Positions 7,252-15,850 of a stretch of 64,000 bases of DNA are shown here, piece after piece. The notes under the pieces were generated by a model. The model saw nothing but the letters and a program-made list of their open reading frames with translations. It was not told the origin of the DNA and searched no databases. The DNA is from SZUA-265 sp966249405 (lineage in GTDB: Bacteria; Myxococcota_A; Polyangia; Polyangiales; Polyangiaceae), in the NCBI GenBank assembly GCA_966249405.1, contig CBINDO010000008.1, positions 4,777 to 68,776 on the forward strand. Reading direction: 5' to 3'. Each line of letters opens with the position of its first letter. Position 1 is the stretch's first letter. The position numbers were made by a program, and so were the translations under genes.

Positions 7252-8589
7252 ATGGCTGCTGGCAAGATCGATCTCAAGGCCCGACTAGGGAAGAAATCAC
7301 TCGCACCGGAGGGCGCCGGCGCCCCCAGTCCTAGCGGAATGCCACCTGGACAATCGATGCCTGGGCAGGCGCCCGGGCAGGCATTTTCGGGTCAGGCACT
7401 ACCGGGTCAGGGCATGCCAGGACCCTCCATTCCGGGACCTGCCAACGTCCCCGCAGGCATGGGACCAGGCCTCCCGGGGCACATGGGCGGGCCAGGCGCC
7501 GCTCCCAGCGGGATGCCGAGCCGCCCGCCCGCTGCCGCTCAAGCACCCGGCGGGTTCCCAGCACCGGCGGGCATGGCCCCGCAGCGCCCAGCGCCGGGCG
7601 CGTCCATTCCCGCCCCGCCCGGCTTCGGTCGAGGTCAGTCTCAGGCCCCGGCAGCCGCGCCGTCGGCCGCACCCGTGCAGGCACGTCCGGCACCGGTAGC
7701 TGCGCGTCCCTCACCACAAGGCATCAAGCTCGACGCCGAAGACCTCGCTCAAGCACAGAAGGCGAGCTCGTCGAAGGCAAAGGTCTTGGCGCTCGGTGCC
7801 GGCTTGGTTGCGCTCGTCGTCGGTTTCGGCATCGGTTCTCTCTACAACGGCAACCAGGGCGCCAAGGCAGCCATGGAAGGCGCGGGCCTGCTCGTCCAAG
7901 AGATCGGCGCTGCCAACGAGAAGGCGACGGAGATGAACGAGCTCTTGAAGGCCGCGGCCAAGAAGGTCAAGGCTGGCGGCTTTCCGGCAGAAGAAGTGGA
8001 GAAGCTCGGCGCCCTCGACATCCCGTTCGATGGCACGAACCTCATGAACAAGGGCATCGGGCGTTACAACTCGACCGCCATGACGCTCCTGCTCCAGTAC
8101 TCCACGGCGGTCCAGAACGCCAAAGACCAGAAGGACAAGGTCAGGCGTTTGCTCGGCGGCCTCAAAGGTCACATCGAAGCCGCGGCAGCTGAACGCGCCA
8201 ACCCGCAGTTCCACTGGGGCGTGAAGATGGAGTCCACGCCGATGGGTCCCGTCGGAAAGATGCAGCTCATCAAGCCCGTACCAATCAAGGACGCCAAGGA
8301 CGACAAGTATCGTTGGCCCAAGGAGTTCGAGGCGGGCAGCAGCAAACTCGCACGTTACGAGGGTGAAGAGCTCAAGAGCGATCCGTTCACCATCCCCGTC
8401 GAGCCGGAGACGGAAGCGCTGGTTTGCCCGGAGAACCTCGCGTTCCGCGCGATGGGCGCACTGCTCGACACTTCCAAAGACTTGGAAGGTGATCAAACGC
8501 CAGGTAGCGAGCGCGCCGGCGTCATCGAGCTCGGCAACAAGACCATGGAGTTGCTCAAGAAGATCAACTCTGGCGGTGGCGGAGCCTGA
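7252..8589 (+). CDS. Pro/Gly-rich single-span membrane protein with helical domain, unknown function
   Basis: A 445-residue protein preceded by a good Shine-Dalgarno (GAGGAG ending five bases before the ATG). Residues 1-160 are low-complexity Pro, Gly, Met, Gln and Ala with repeating GQ and PG motifs and should be disordered. One transmembrane segment (VLALGAGLVALVVGFGIGSL, about 177-196) follows. The remaining 250 residues are soluble and largely helical (LLKAAAKKVKAGGFPAEEVEKL...). I recognise no catalytic motif. A strong terminator follows directly. A cytoplasmic disordered arm with a periplasmic helical domain is the likely topology. Confidence 0.8.
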   Translation: MAAGKIDLKARLGKKSLAPEGAGAPSPSGMPPGQSMPGQAPGQAFSGQALPGQGMPGPSIPGPANVPAGMGPGLPGHMGGPGAAPSGMPSRPPAAAQAPGGFPAPAGMAPQRPAPGASIPAPPGFGRGQSQAPAAAPSAAPVQARPAPVAARPSPQGIKLDAEDLAQAQKASSSKAKVLALGAGLVALVVGFGIGSLYNGNQGAKAAMEGAGLLVQEIGAANEKATEMNELLKAAAKKVKAGGFPAEEVEKLGALDIPFDGTNLMNKGIGRYNSTAMTLLLQYSTAVQNAKDQKDKVRRLLGGLKGHIEAAAAERANPQFHWGVKMESTPMGPVGKMQLIKPVPIKDAKDDKYRWPKEFEAGSSKLARYEGEELKSDPFTIPVEPETEALVCPENLAFRAMGALLDTSKDLEGDQTPGSERAGVIELGNKTMELLKKINSGGGGA

Positions 8590-8612
8590 TCGGACCTCCG
8601 AGCTCGAAGAAG

Positions 8613-8639
8613 AAAGCCAACCCCCCGGTTGGCTTTTTT
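8613..8639 (+). terminator. rho-independent terminator
   Basis: AAAGCCAACC (8613-8622) pairs perfectly with GGTTGGCTTT (8627-8636) around a CCCC loop, and the stem runs into six T residues. It lies 24 bases after the stop of the Pro/Gly-rich membrane protein gene. Confidence 0.92.
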
Positions 8640-9213
8640 CGTTTGTGCTTCAGACGAGCTGCGTGCCGAACGGCATCGGAAAGCCCACTCCCACCTCAGG
8701 CTTCCACACATCCCCTAGACCCTCGCGGTAAGCCTTCGAAAGACGCCGGATTTGCAAGAACCGACGCGGAGATCGCCGCGCGTGATGAACGCGAAGTGAT
8801 CAGTCTTCAGACTCCAGCCGGCTCGGCACGACGCTCTCCGAAATGCCGGGTCTTGGCGCGGCTCGAACCCGGCCTGCGTCGCGATCTGGCCTGCCGGGGG
8901 TCGCTGCTTTCAGTCGTTGTCTCACCCAGCCCAGGAAAACGGCGCCCGAGCTGAGTGACCGAACGCGGACTAGGGACGAAGACCGCACGCGCGTGAGCAG
9001 TCTCACGCATCAGCGAGCGGAGCGGGAGCAACGAGCGGAGGGCCCCGTCACTGACGCAGCCGCGCCCGAGCTCGGTGTCACTCCATCCGCGGGGTGGCGC
9101 CCGAGTACAGGGGCCGAACACTGTCGCCCGCAGGCGACGAGCCGAGCGCGAACGCCGCGAACCGGCGCGGTCTCAGCCAAAAACGAGCGAGTTCGCGCGC
9201 AGGTTGCGGGTGT
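8640..9213. other. 574-base non-coding stretch
   Basis: It lies between the terminator and the convergent CBS-protein gene. The first part holds the short copy of the inverted-repeat element (8703-8810). The rest (8811-9213) is GC-rich with small direct repeats of GAGCGGAG type near 9014-9040. No open frame here has convincing codon use or a recognisable product, and no tRNA or known structured RNA was identified. Confidence 0.6.
8703..8810 (+). repeat. intergenic inverted-repeat element A, copy 1 (internally deleted)
   Basis: Shares with copies 2 and 3 the left arm CCTCGCGGTAAGCCTTCGAA (8721-8740), the GCCGGATTTGC-AGAACCG segment that follows, and the right-hand block GTGATGAACGCG-AGTGATCA (8782-8802) ending in GTCTTCAG. 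About 100 bases present in the middle of the other two copies are missing, so this copy looks like a deletion derivative. Confidence 0.75.
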
Positions 9214-10482
9214 TCACGCCGAGGCACGCAAGGCCGGGTTCGGCACGATCTCGACCTTCGAGATCCGGCGTTCGTCCGAGCTGCGGATAAGGAACTTGTG
9301 TCCGAGCTCCTCGAGCACGGTGCCGGACTCGGGGACGCGGCCCATCATCTCGACGATGAAGCCACCGAGCGAATTGTATTCGCCCGCGTCGGGGAGCTCG
9401 ATCCCAACTTGGCGGTTGAGCTCGGGGATCGGAATGCTGGCGTCGACCACGAAGTGGCCGTTGCTCAGTTCGACGATCGGCGACTCGTCATCGTCGTATT
9501 CGTCTTGGATTTCGCCGACGATCTCCTCGAGCAAGTCCTCGAGGGTGAGGACGCCGCTCATGCCACCGAACTCGTCGATCACGATGGCCATGTGGTGACG
9601 ACCAGCGCGCAGCTGTTGCAGAACACTGGACGCGAGCTGCGTCTCGGGAATGAACACTGCTTTGCGTAGCAGCGATCGAATGTTCAGCTTCGACAGGCCT
9701 TGCGAGGCGGTAAATAGGAATACGTCTTTGACGTGCAGGATGCCGATGATGTTGTCGAGACGGTCGCGGTAGACGGGGTATCGCGAGTGCTCGTTCTTGC
9801 GGATCAAGCGCACGAGCTCTTCGTGGCTCGTGTTTACATCCACCGCGACGACGTTCGGTCTCGGCACCATCAGATCGCCGGCCACCGTGTCCCCGAACTC
9901 GAGCACGTTGCGGATCATCGCCGACTGTTGTTCGCCGAGGGCGCCGCTGCGTTCGCTGGCGTTCAACACCAACTCGACCTCCGCGTCGCTGACCGTGGAT
10001 GCAACCGGCGTCATGCCCCGAGTCTGGATGAGCCACGCGCTGAGCGCGTTGATCGGGTCGGCGATTGGCGCGACCACCCACTCCAACGGGTGAAGAGCTA
10101 CGAGGATCCAGCCCAGGTGATCCGTGGCTCGAGGGGCCAATAGACCGTGAATCAGACGCCGCCCGAACGCATACAGAACTCCGGTTGCGGCGATCGAAAG
10201 CACGATGGGTAGCGCGGGTTCTCGCGACGGCACCACCGCTCGGGCCACCAGGTAGAACGCCATTCCCAGAGAGAACGCCTGCAGGATGCTCCAGCGGGTC
10301 CGCAGTTTGGCCCAGTGACGAGACAGTCGCTCCAGGCGAGGTCGACCCGGAGGATTGGATTCAGATACCGCGCCCGTGCGTCCGACTGTTTGCTCAGCCA
10401 AGCCACACGCTGCACCGAAGAGAGCAGCGGTAAGGGTTGAAGTGAGTCCCAACAGGAGACTAACTGGTTCTGGAGGTTCCAA
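9214..10482 (-). CDS. hemolysin/CorC-type protein: CNNM-like membrane domain, CBS pair, CorC_HlyC domain
   Basis: A 422-residue membrane protein. Residues 1-150 hold hydrophobic segments like a divergent CNNM (DUF21) domain. Around 190-320 is a CBS pair with typical signatures (MVPRPNVVAVDV, SRYPVYRDRLDNIIGILHVKDV, MAIVIDEFGGMSGVLTLEDLLEEIVGEI). The C-terminal 80 residues (FVVDASIPIPELN...EYNSLGGFIVEMMG) form the CorC_HlyC domain. Such proteins are linked to magnesium or cobalt export. The start is a TTG with AAGG just upstream. The gene is monocistronic here. Confidence 0.85.
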   Translation of the reverse strand: MEPPEPVSLLLGLTSTLTAALFGAACGLAEQTVGRTGAVSESNPPGRPRLERLSRHWAKLRTRWSILQAFSLGMAFYLVARAVVPSREPALPIVLSIAATGVLYAFGRRLIHGLLAPRATDHLGWILVALHPLEWVVAPIADPINALSAWLIQTRGMTPVASTVSDAEVELVLNASERSGALGEQQSAMIRNVLEFGDTVAGDLMVPRPNVVAVDVNTSHEELVRLIRKNEHSRYPVYRDRLDNIIGILHVKDVFLFTASQGLSKLNIRSLLRKAVFIPETQLASSVLQQLRAGRHHMAIVIDEFGGMSGVLTLEDLLEEIVGEIQDEYDDDESPIVELSNGHFVVDASIPIPELNRQVGIELPDAGEYNSLGGFIVEMMGRVPESGTVLEELGHKFLIRSSDERRISKVEIVPNPALRASA

Positions 10483-11073
10483 CGTTGCCTTGATGCCGGT
10501 ATTGGCGGCCGTTTCGACGAGGCCCCAAACCTGATCCCTCGAGGCCCCGTGCCTCCTGAAGGGTGGGGGCTGGCCGCCCCCAGAAAAGGTTGAGCGGTCA
10601 AAATAAGTTCGCGACGCCGTCGGCGCAACTCCCTAGCCACACCGTCGACCTGGGGTAGTGTCAAAACGCCTCTGTTCTAGAGCCCCGGGCGTGGCGTGCG
10701 AAAGCGTCCCGATGTTGCCCCCCGGGGCAACGCGAGGTCACGTCGATGCGCGCTTTCCGCGCGGATTGCCCACACTTAGGGCTGCGCCGAGACCAGCCAC
10801 TCATGGCGGTGTCACCGCTTCCGGTGGCGAACGAGCCGCGAAGGTCGGCAGGTTGGCTGGTCGGCTGAGGAGACCCCTGGGCAGGGGAAGGATGGGGCAG
10901 GGTAATCCGAGCGAGCGCGGAGTGGGGGAGACTGGCACTTCGCGAAGCGGACGTCGAAAGGGGGCCGCTCGCGCGATCGTAAGCGACTGGCCCTTCGCGC
11001 CTGGAGGTCTTCCAATTGCTGCCTCCTGCAAACGGGCGAGCGTGGAGTCACGGGCTGTCGGTGTGTTCCGAGT
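10483..11073. other. 591-base non-coding stretch with GC hairpins
   Basis: It lies upstream of the CBS-protein gene and downstream of truB. A perfect 8-bp hairpin GTTGCCCC-CC-GGGGCAAC sits at 10714-10731, and smaller stems occur near 10749 (GCGCG/CGCGC) and 10817 (ACCG/CGGT). No open frame looks real, and none of the diagnostic strings of RNase P RNA, tmRNA, SRP RNA or tRNA is present. A small RNA or a decayed gene remains possible. Confidence 0.5.
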
Positions 11074-12039
11074 TCACAGTGCGTGCTCAGGAAAGCCGCG
11101 GAGGACGCGAAAGTGCGGAGCGGAGTCGGGAACGGCGGACAGGACGTTCAACGGTTCGGGTTGGATGCGCTCGCCCACCGCCACGAGGCGTGAGGTTCCG
11201 GAGAGCCAGGCCGAAGGTGACAGGCGGGGGACTTCGCTGAAGTCGCCTTCGGTGAGACGTTTGCCCTGACGCGCGCGTGTCTCGCCTTCGGGGGTGAGGA
11301 CGCCCTTTGCGAGCCCGAGTTGCGCCGCCTCGGCCAGGTTTAGGAGGTCCGGCAATGGCCCGCCATCGACGGGCGGCCAAGCGACTGCGGCGTCCAGACG
11401 GAACTCGCCGCTCGCCAATCTCCGCAAGGCGCTCAGGCATCCCGGGACGCCGAGGGCCTCGCACACGTCGCGCGCCAACGAACGCACGTAGTAGCCCTTA
11501 CTGACTCGAACGTCGAGCACGGCGGAGCTGTCCGTCAGCTCCACGAGTTCCAACGATTCGACGTGCACCGGGCGGGCAGGCAGCGCGAAAGTCTCACCGC
11601 GACGGGCCTTCTTGTAAGCGGTTTCGCCATCCTGCTTGATGGCGCTGAAGGCGGGGGGGACCTGCAACTGGCGCTCGCGCTCGAGCTCGAGCGCGTGGAG
11701 CAATCGCTCCCTCGATACCTCTCCGGGGGCAACGAGTCGCTGGTCGATGGTTCGTCCCTCGACGTCCAGGGTGTCGGTGGAACGTCCGAAGGTCAGCTCT
11801 GCGCGATAGTGCTTGTTGGCGGCGGTGAGGTATTCGGACAGCTTCGTCGCTTCTCCGAGCATTACCACCAACACCCCACTCGCTAGCGGGTCTAGGGTAC
11901 CGGCATGTCCCACAGAGCGGACTCCGTAACGGCGTCGCACCTGCGCAACCACGTCGAAGCTCGTCGGCCCCGACGGCTTGTCGAGCACGAGGACTCCACT
12001 CACCCCAGCCCGCCTAGGCGGTTTGGCGGGCTTGACCAT
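11074..12039 (-). CDS. truB: tRNA pseudouridine55 synthase
   Basis: A protein of about 321 residues that makes pseudouridine 55 in the T arm of tRNAs. The catalytic Asp is in GHAGTLDPLASGVLVV. GVLVLDKPSGPTSFDVV at the start, VPPAFSAIKQDGETAYKKAR and KGYYVRSLARDVCEALG are the other TruB motifs. The ATG at 12039 (MVKPAKPP) is chosen, and a GTG nine bases upstream is equally possible. The start lies inside the last 26 bases of gatA, so the two are probably coupled. The C-terminal 60 residues are less conserved, as usual. Confidence 0.93.
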   Translation of the reverse strand: MVKPAKPPRRAGVSGVLVLDKPSGPTSFDVVAQVRRRYGVRSVGHAGTLDPLASGVLVVMLGEATKLSEYLTAANKHYRAELTFGRSTDTLDVEGRTIDQRLVAPGEVSRERLLHALELERERQLQVPPAFSAIKQDGETAYKKARRGETFALPARPVHVESLELVELTDSSAVLDVRVSKGYYVRSLARDVCEALGVPGCLSALRRLASGEFRLDAAVAWPPVDGGPLPDLLNLAEAAQLGLAKGVLTPEGETRARQGKRLTEGDFSEVPRLSPSAWLSGTSRLVAVGERIQPEPLNVLSAVPDSAPHFRVLRGFPEHAL

Positions 12040-13489
12040 CGTACTCACGTTCCCAGCCCGCACCCAGTCGGAACAGCGTCTCCTCCGCGAACGCAGGCGC
12101 AAGGAGTTGCGCGCCGATCGGAAGACGCGAGTTGTCGAACCCCACCGGGACGCTCATTCCGCAGACGCCCGCCAGGCTGGCGGGTAGGGTGTAAACATCC
12201 GCCAGGTACATCTGCAGGGGAGACTGTGCCTTTTCGCCCAGTTTGAAGGCTGTGGTTGGACTACACGGAGTGAGCAGCGCATCGACGCCTTCGAACGCCT
12301 GGTCGAAATCGCGACGGATCAGCGTACGCACTTGCTGCGCTTTCCGGTAGTAGGCGTCGTAGAAGCCCGAGCTCAGCGCGTACGTTCCCAGCATGATGCG
12401 GCGTTTCACTTCCGGGCCGAAGCCGGTGCCGCGACTTTCACGGTAGAGTCTAGCAAGATCTGCTCCGGCTCGTTCGACACGGAGCCCGAATCTAACTCCG
12501 TCGAAACGCGACAGGTTACTGGACGCCTCCGCTGTCGCTAGCACGTAGTAGGTGCTGATGCCGTAGTCGGTGTGGGGGAGCGAGACATCGACCAGCGTGG
12601 CACCGGCCTTCTCCAGCTCCTTGGCCATCGTCAGCACGGCGGCGCGCACCGACTCGTCCAAACCGTCGGCGAAGTACTCCTTGGGCAGCCCCACTCGCAA
12701 CCCTGCCACCGGTGTCTCACACGCGAGCTCGTAGTCGCCGACGGGGCGGTTGACGCTGGTTGCATCGTGCTGATCCGACCCCGCAATGCACTTCAACAGG
12801 CGTGCGGCGCCTTTGACGTCACTAGTTAACGGACCGACTTGATCCAAACTCGACGCGAAGGCTACCAACCCGTAGCGGCTGACTCTACCGTAACTGGGCT
12901 TCACCCCGACCACACCGCACAAGGCCGCCGGTTGGCGGATCGAGCCACCCGTGTCACTGCCCAACGACCCCGCCACGATGCCAGCCGCAACACTTGCTGC
13001 GCTACCACCACTGCTGCCGCCGGGGATACGCGAACGGTCGTGGGGATTGCGAACCGGTCCGAACGCGCTGTTCTCGTTGGAAGACCCCATGGCAAACTCG
13101 TCCATGTTCGTCTTTCCGATCAGAACCGCGTCGGCCTGGCGTAGCTTGCTGACGACCGTCGCGTCGTAGTCGGGCACCCAACCGGTGGCGTAGGTGCCAT
13201 CGCGCGTCAGGATTTTCGACGCCGAAGTCGTGGGGGCGTCGGTCGTGCACAGAGCGTCCTTGACCGTCAGGGGCACACCACACAGGGCACCGACGGGCTG
13301 ACCCGCCGCCAGTTTGCGGTCCACGAGCGCGGCTTGCTCGAGCGCGGCCTTTTCCGCGACGAACAGCAGCGAATTGAGGTCGGCTTGTTCTTTTGCGCGT
13401 TGAAGGGCGCGACGAGTGAGCTCTACGGCGCTCACCTTGCCGGAGCGAACGGCTTCTGCCTGGGTTACGACGCTATCTGCAATTGCCAT
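12014..13489 (-). CDS. gatA: Asp-tRNA(Asn)/Glu-tRNA(Gln) amidotransferase subunit A
   Basis: A 491-residue amidase-signature enzyme of normal length. It carries the Ser-cisSer-Lys triad: Lys in TVKDALCTTD and the serines in PGGSSGGSAASVAAG and GSLGSDTGGSIRQPA. It releases ammonia from glutamine for transamidation of misacylated tRNAs. gatC precedes it by 48 bases on the same strand. gatB is not in the window, which is common in genomes where it is encoded apart. Confidence 0.95.
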   Translation of the reverse strand: MAIADSVVTQAEAVRSGKVSAVELTRRALQRAKEQADLNSLLFVAEKAALEQAALVDRKLAAGQPVGALCGVPLTVKDALCTTDAPTTSASKILTRDGTYATGWVPDYDATVVSKLRQADAVLIGKTNMDEFAMGSSNENSAFGPVRNPHDRSRIPGGSSGGSAASVAAGIVAGSLGSDTGGSIRQPAALCGVVGVKPSYGRVSRYGLVAFASSLDQVGPLTSDVKGAARLLKCIAGSDQHDATSVNRPVGDYELACETPVAGLRVGLPKEYFADGLDESVRAAVLTMAKELEKAGATLVDVSLPHTDYGISTYYVLATAEASSNLSRFDGVRFGLRVERAGADLARLYRESRGTGFGPEVKRRIMLGTYALSSGFYDAYYRKAQQVRTLIRRDFDQAFEGVDALLTPCSPTTAFKLGEKAQSPLQMYLADVYTLPASLAGVCGMSVPVGFDNSRLPIGAQLLAPAFAEETLFRLGAGWEREYDGQARQTA

Positions 13490-13537
13490 GAGTCTTGTTC
13501 ACCACCTGAGTCGGTCAGCAGCACCTTCGGGTTAACA

Positions 13538-13825
13538 TCAGTCTTCCACGAACGCCGGTACGGCAAAGCCGTCCTCCAGTGGTCTCGGGGCTTGTTTGAG
13601 CGCTTGCTCGTGAGAGGTGCAGGGGACAGGCTCGTCCGCTCGAAACGCCAACGTCTCGGTGCCATGGTGGTCGGTTGAACAGCCCTGGGTGTCGAGCTGT
13701 TGCAGTTGATCGACGTGAGCCAAGATCGCGCTGAGGTCCTTGGCCATGGTCTCGAGTTCACTCTCGGACAAATCGAGTTCAGAAAGCTTGGCGACGTGTC
13801 GCACCTGATCCAGGGTCAAAGCCAT
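13538..13825 (-). CDS. gatC: Asp-tRNA(Asn)/Glu-tRNA(Gln) amidotransferase subunit C
   Basis: A 95-residue protein with the GatC opening pattern LDQVRHVAKLSELDLSESE, a helical middle (AKDLSAILAHVDQLQQLDT) and the C-terminal LEDGFAVPAFVED. It stabilises the GatA-GatB complex. It is the first gene of gatC-gatA-truB, and its neighbour confirms the assignment of this otherwise weakly conserved protein. Confidence 0.92.
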   Translation of the reverse strand: MALTLDQVRHVAKLSELDLSESELETMAKDLSAILAHVDQLQQLDTQGCSTDHHGTETLAFRADEPVPCTSHEQALKQAPRPLEDGFAVPAFVED

Positions 13826-13917
13826 ACGCCGCGCGGTCCTACGTCAAAACGGTCGACGAGGGAACGAACCAGGGGGCTTGTTCCACCACAGGGTGGTGGT
13901 CGTCCGGCCAAATGCCC

Positions 13918-13946
13918 TCGACGAGGGGGGTGGCGGTTGATATAAT
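13918..13946 (+). promoter_or_regulatory. sigma-70-type promoter overlapping a 13-base palindrome, upstream of Ser/Thr kinase gene
   Basis: An extended -10, TGATATAAT (13938-13946), is a perfect TGnTATAAT. A -35 of TCGACG (13918-13923, four of six consensus bases) lies 17 bases upstream. The predicted start of transcription, near 13953, is about 90 bases before the kinase ATG. CCCTCG-A-CGAGGG (13915-13927) is a perfect palindrome covering the -35 and could be a repressor site. Confidence 0.65.
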
Positions 13947-14041
13947 CCGCCTCCGATGGGGTTTGGGTGCAACCACCCTTACGCGCCAGAATTGTCGAAT
14001 TTAGGACGCTACTACAGTCGCTCCGCGCCGAATAGACAGCC

Positions 14042-15838
14042 ATGATGTCCGACGAACAGATTGCCCAACTGGGCCGTCAGAGCACCGAGTTTGCTGTTGG
14101 CGAGATGGTGCCGGGAACCAAATACTTGGTGGTCTCGCGCATCGGCCAAGGGGGTATGGGCTCCGTTTACGAGGTCGAGCACGTCGAGCTCGGCAAGCGG
14201 TTCGTGTTGAAAGCGCTGCTCGACCAGTTCTGTCAGCGACAAGACCTCGTCCAGCGTCTGCGGAACGAGTGGCGGTCCCTGGGACGGCTCGAGCATCCCA
14301 ACATCGTCAGCGTTTCGGATGCTGGCGTCGCCTCGAACGGTGCCCCTTATTACGTGATGGAGCGCCTTCAGGGCGAATCCCTGGCGGGCGCGCTGCAACG
14401 CTTGGGGCGTTTCTCCCTTCTCGATTCCCTACGGCTGGCAGCCGAAATCCTGGAGGGCCTCGCCGCGGCGCACGAGATCGGTATCGTTCACCGTGACGTA
14501 AAACCGCCAAACATTTTCGTCACCCAAGCCGGCGTGGCTAAACTGCTCGACTTCGGGATCGCCAAACTCACCGACGGCGCGTCCCTCGAGTTGACCGGCC
14601 GGGGCATCGCCATCGGTACGCCCCGGTACATGTCGCCCGAGCAAGCCGCGGGTGAACGGGTCGACGGGCGGGCGGACCTGTATGCCGTAGGTCTCGTCCT
14701 GTTCGAGATGCTCTCGGGCTGCGGTCCGTTCGATGGCTGCGAATCACACGAGGTGTTCTTGGCCCACATCACTCGGCAACCGCCTCGTCTCGGCGAACTG
14801 GTTGCTGGTATCCCCGCGGAACTCGAAGGTCTCGTGGCCGCGTTGTTGGCCAAGCGCCCTTCGGATCGTCCACAGAGCGCAGCCGCCGCGGCCGCAGCTT
14901 TGCGCTCCATGCTGCGGACCTACCGCGCCGCCGAAGAGGTGCCTGACACTCAAGGTGAGGAGTTGGCGGGTGCGCTTACGCCCCTGCTTCGAGCGGAGTA
15001 CATGGCGCCAGCGATCCCGGGGCGCGCGCCGATTCTCACGCGCAGTCAGGTGTCGGGCGACGCGCCAACCGCTGGTGTCTCGAACACCGGTCCGGTTCCA
15101 TTCGGCTACGAGGGGAGGAGTCCGACGCCAGCCTTCGCGGTGCGTGGGTCTTCACCCCATCAAAGCCCCATCAGTAGCGGCCGAAGTTGGGTCGTGGGCG
15201 GCGCGCAGTCCGCCGCACCGTCGACCCGCACGGCTCCACCGCCTGAACCGATGCGGCTCCAAGCCGAGCCGACTCCTTCAGGCGTATCTCGGACCGCGGC
15301 CGGACCCTATCACGACCCATATGCCACCAACCCTGGGCCGGCCAAGTCGAAGCGCTGGATGGGAATCGCGGCGCTGGTCGTCGTCGGCTCGGGCGCCGCT
15401 GGGTGGGTGCTGACGCAGCCCAAGGTGCCGGCGGAGGTGGCTCCCGCCGCAACGCTCGTGCTGACCACCCCTCTGCCCGGTCCCGCAACGGCCCCAGCTC
15501 CGAGCCCGTCGGCTCTAGGTGTGATCATTGGTGGTACCGCGGCCGTCGCGCCGAGCGCCGCGCCGGAGCCGACCGCGGAGGCACGAACTCCGGTGCAGTC
15601 CACGTCCGAAAAGGAGCCTTCACGGCGGGGCGCGCGTCCGCGTGCGCGGGTGAGTCAGCCCGACGAAGATTATCGTTCGATCCAGGTGATCCCGGTCGAA
15701 GCAAAACCGGCGTCGCGACCCAATCCCGCGCCGAGTCCGATGCCTGCGGCTGCTCCTGCACCGAACCCCGCTCCTGCCGGAACACCCAAACAAGTCGGCC
15801 GGGGCATGCCTGGATCCGGAATCGGCGCGGGCGGTTGA
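14042..15838 (+). CDS. Ser/Thr protein kinase with Pro/Ala-rich linker and one membrane span
   Basis: A 598-residue eukaryote-like kinase. The glycine loop GQGGMG is at residues 35-40, the ATP lysine K57 (FVLKALL), HRD at 150-152 (HRDVKPPNIF, with a second Pro where Glu or Gln is usual) and DFG at 170-172, followed by SPEQAAGE. The kinase domain ends near 295. A Pro/Ser/Thr-rich linker, one transmembrane segment (about 440-457) and a Pro/Ala-rich C-terminus with no recognisable domain follow. ATG ATG at the start leaves two choices three bases apart. It has its own promoter and no cotranscribed partner. Confidence 0.92.
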   Translation: MMSDEQIAQLGRQSTEFAVGEMVPGTKYLVVSRIGQGGMGSVYEVEHVELGKRFVLKALLDQFCQRQDLVQRLRNEWRSLGRLEHPNIVSVSDAGVASNGAPYYVMERLQGESLAGALQRLGRFSLLDSLRLAAEILEGLAAAHEIGIVHRDVKPPNIFVTQAGVAKLLDFGIAKLTDGASLELTGRGIAIGTPRYMSPEQAAGERVDGRADLYAVGLVLFEMLSGCGPFDGCESHEVFLAHITRQPPRLGELVAGIPAELEGLVAALLAKRPSDRPQSAAAAAAALRSMLRTYRAAEEVPDTQGEELAGALTPLLRAEYMAPAIPGRAPILTRSQVSGDAPTAGVSNTGPVPFGYEGRSPTPAFAVRGSSPHQSPISSGRSWVVGGAQSAAPSTRTAPPPEPMRLQAEPTPSGVSRTAAGPYHDPYATNPGPAKSKRWMGIAALVVVGSGAAGWVLTQPKVPAEVAPAATLVLTTPLPGPATAPAPSPSALGVIIGGTAAVAPSAAPEPTAEARTPVQSTSEKEPSRRGARPRARVSQPDEDYRSIQVIPVEAKPASRPNPAPSPMPAAAPAPNPAPAGTPKQVGRGMPGSGIGAGG

Positions 15839-15850
15839 CGTTGGCTCCCG

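Noticed and set aside
8855..8885. GGCTCGAACCCGGCC resembling a tRNA T-loop
   Set aside because: No matching acceptor stem, D-arm or anticodon arm could be placed around it.
8843..9598. 251-codon plus-strand frame across the intergenic region into the CBS-protein gene
   Set aside because: Half of it is antisense to conserved CBS and CorC domains; no initiation signal.
10483..11073. RNase P RNA, tmRNA or SRP RNA in the large gap
   Set aside because: None of their diagnostic conserved strings is found on either strand.
10658..11269. 203-codon plus-strand frame in the 10.5-11.1 kb gap
   Set aside because: Arg/Gly-rich shadow overlapping the truB 3' end; no homologous pattern or Shine-Dalgarno.
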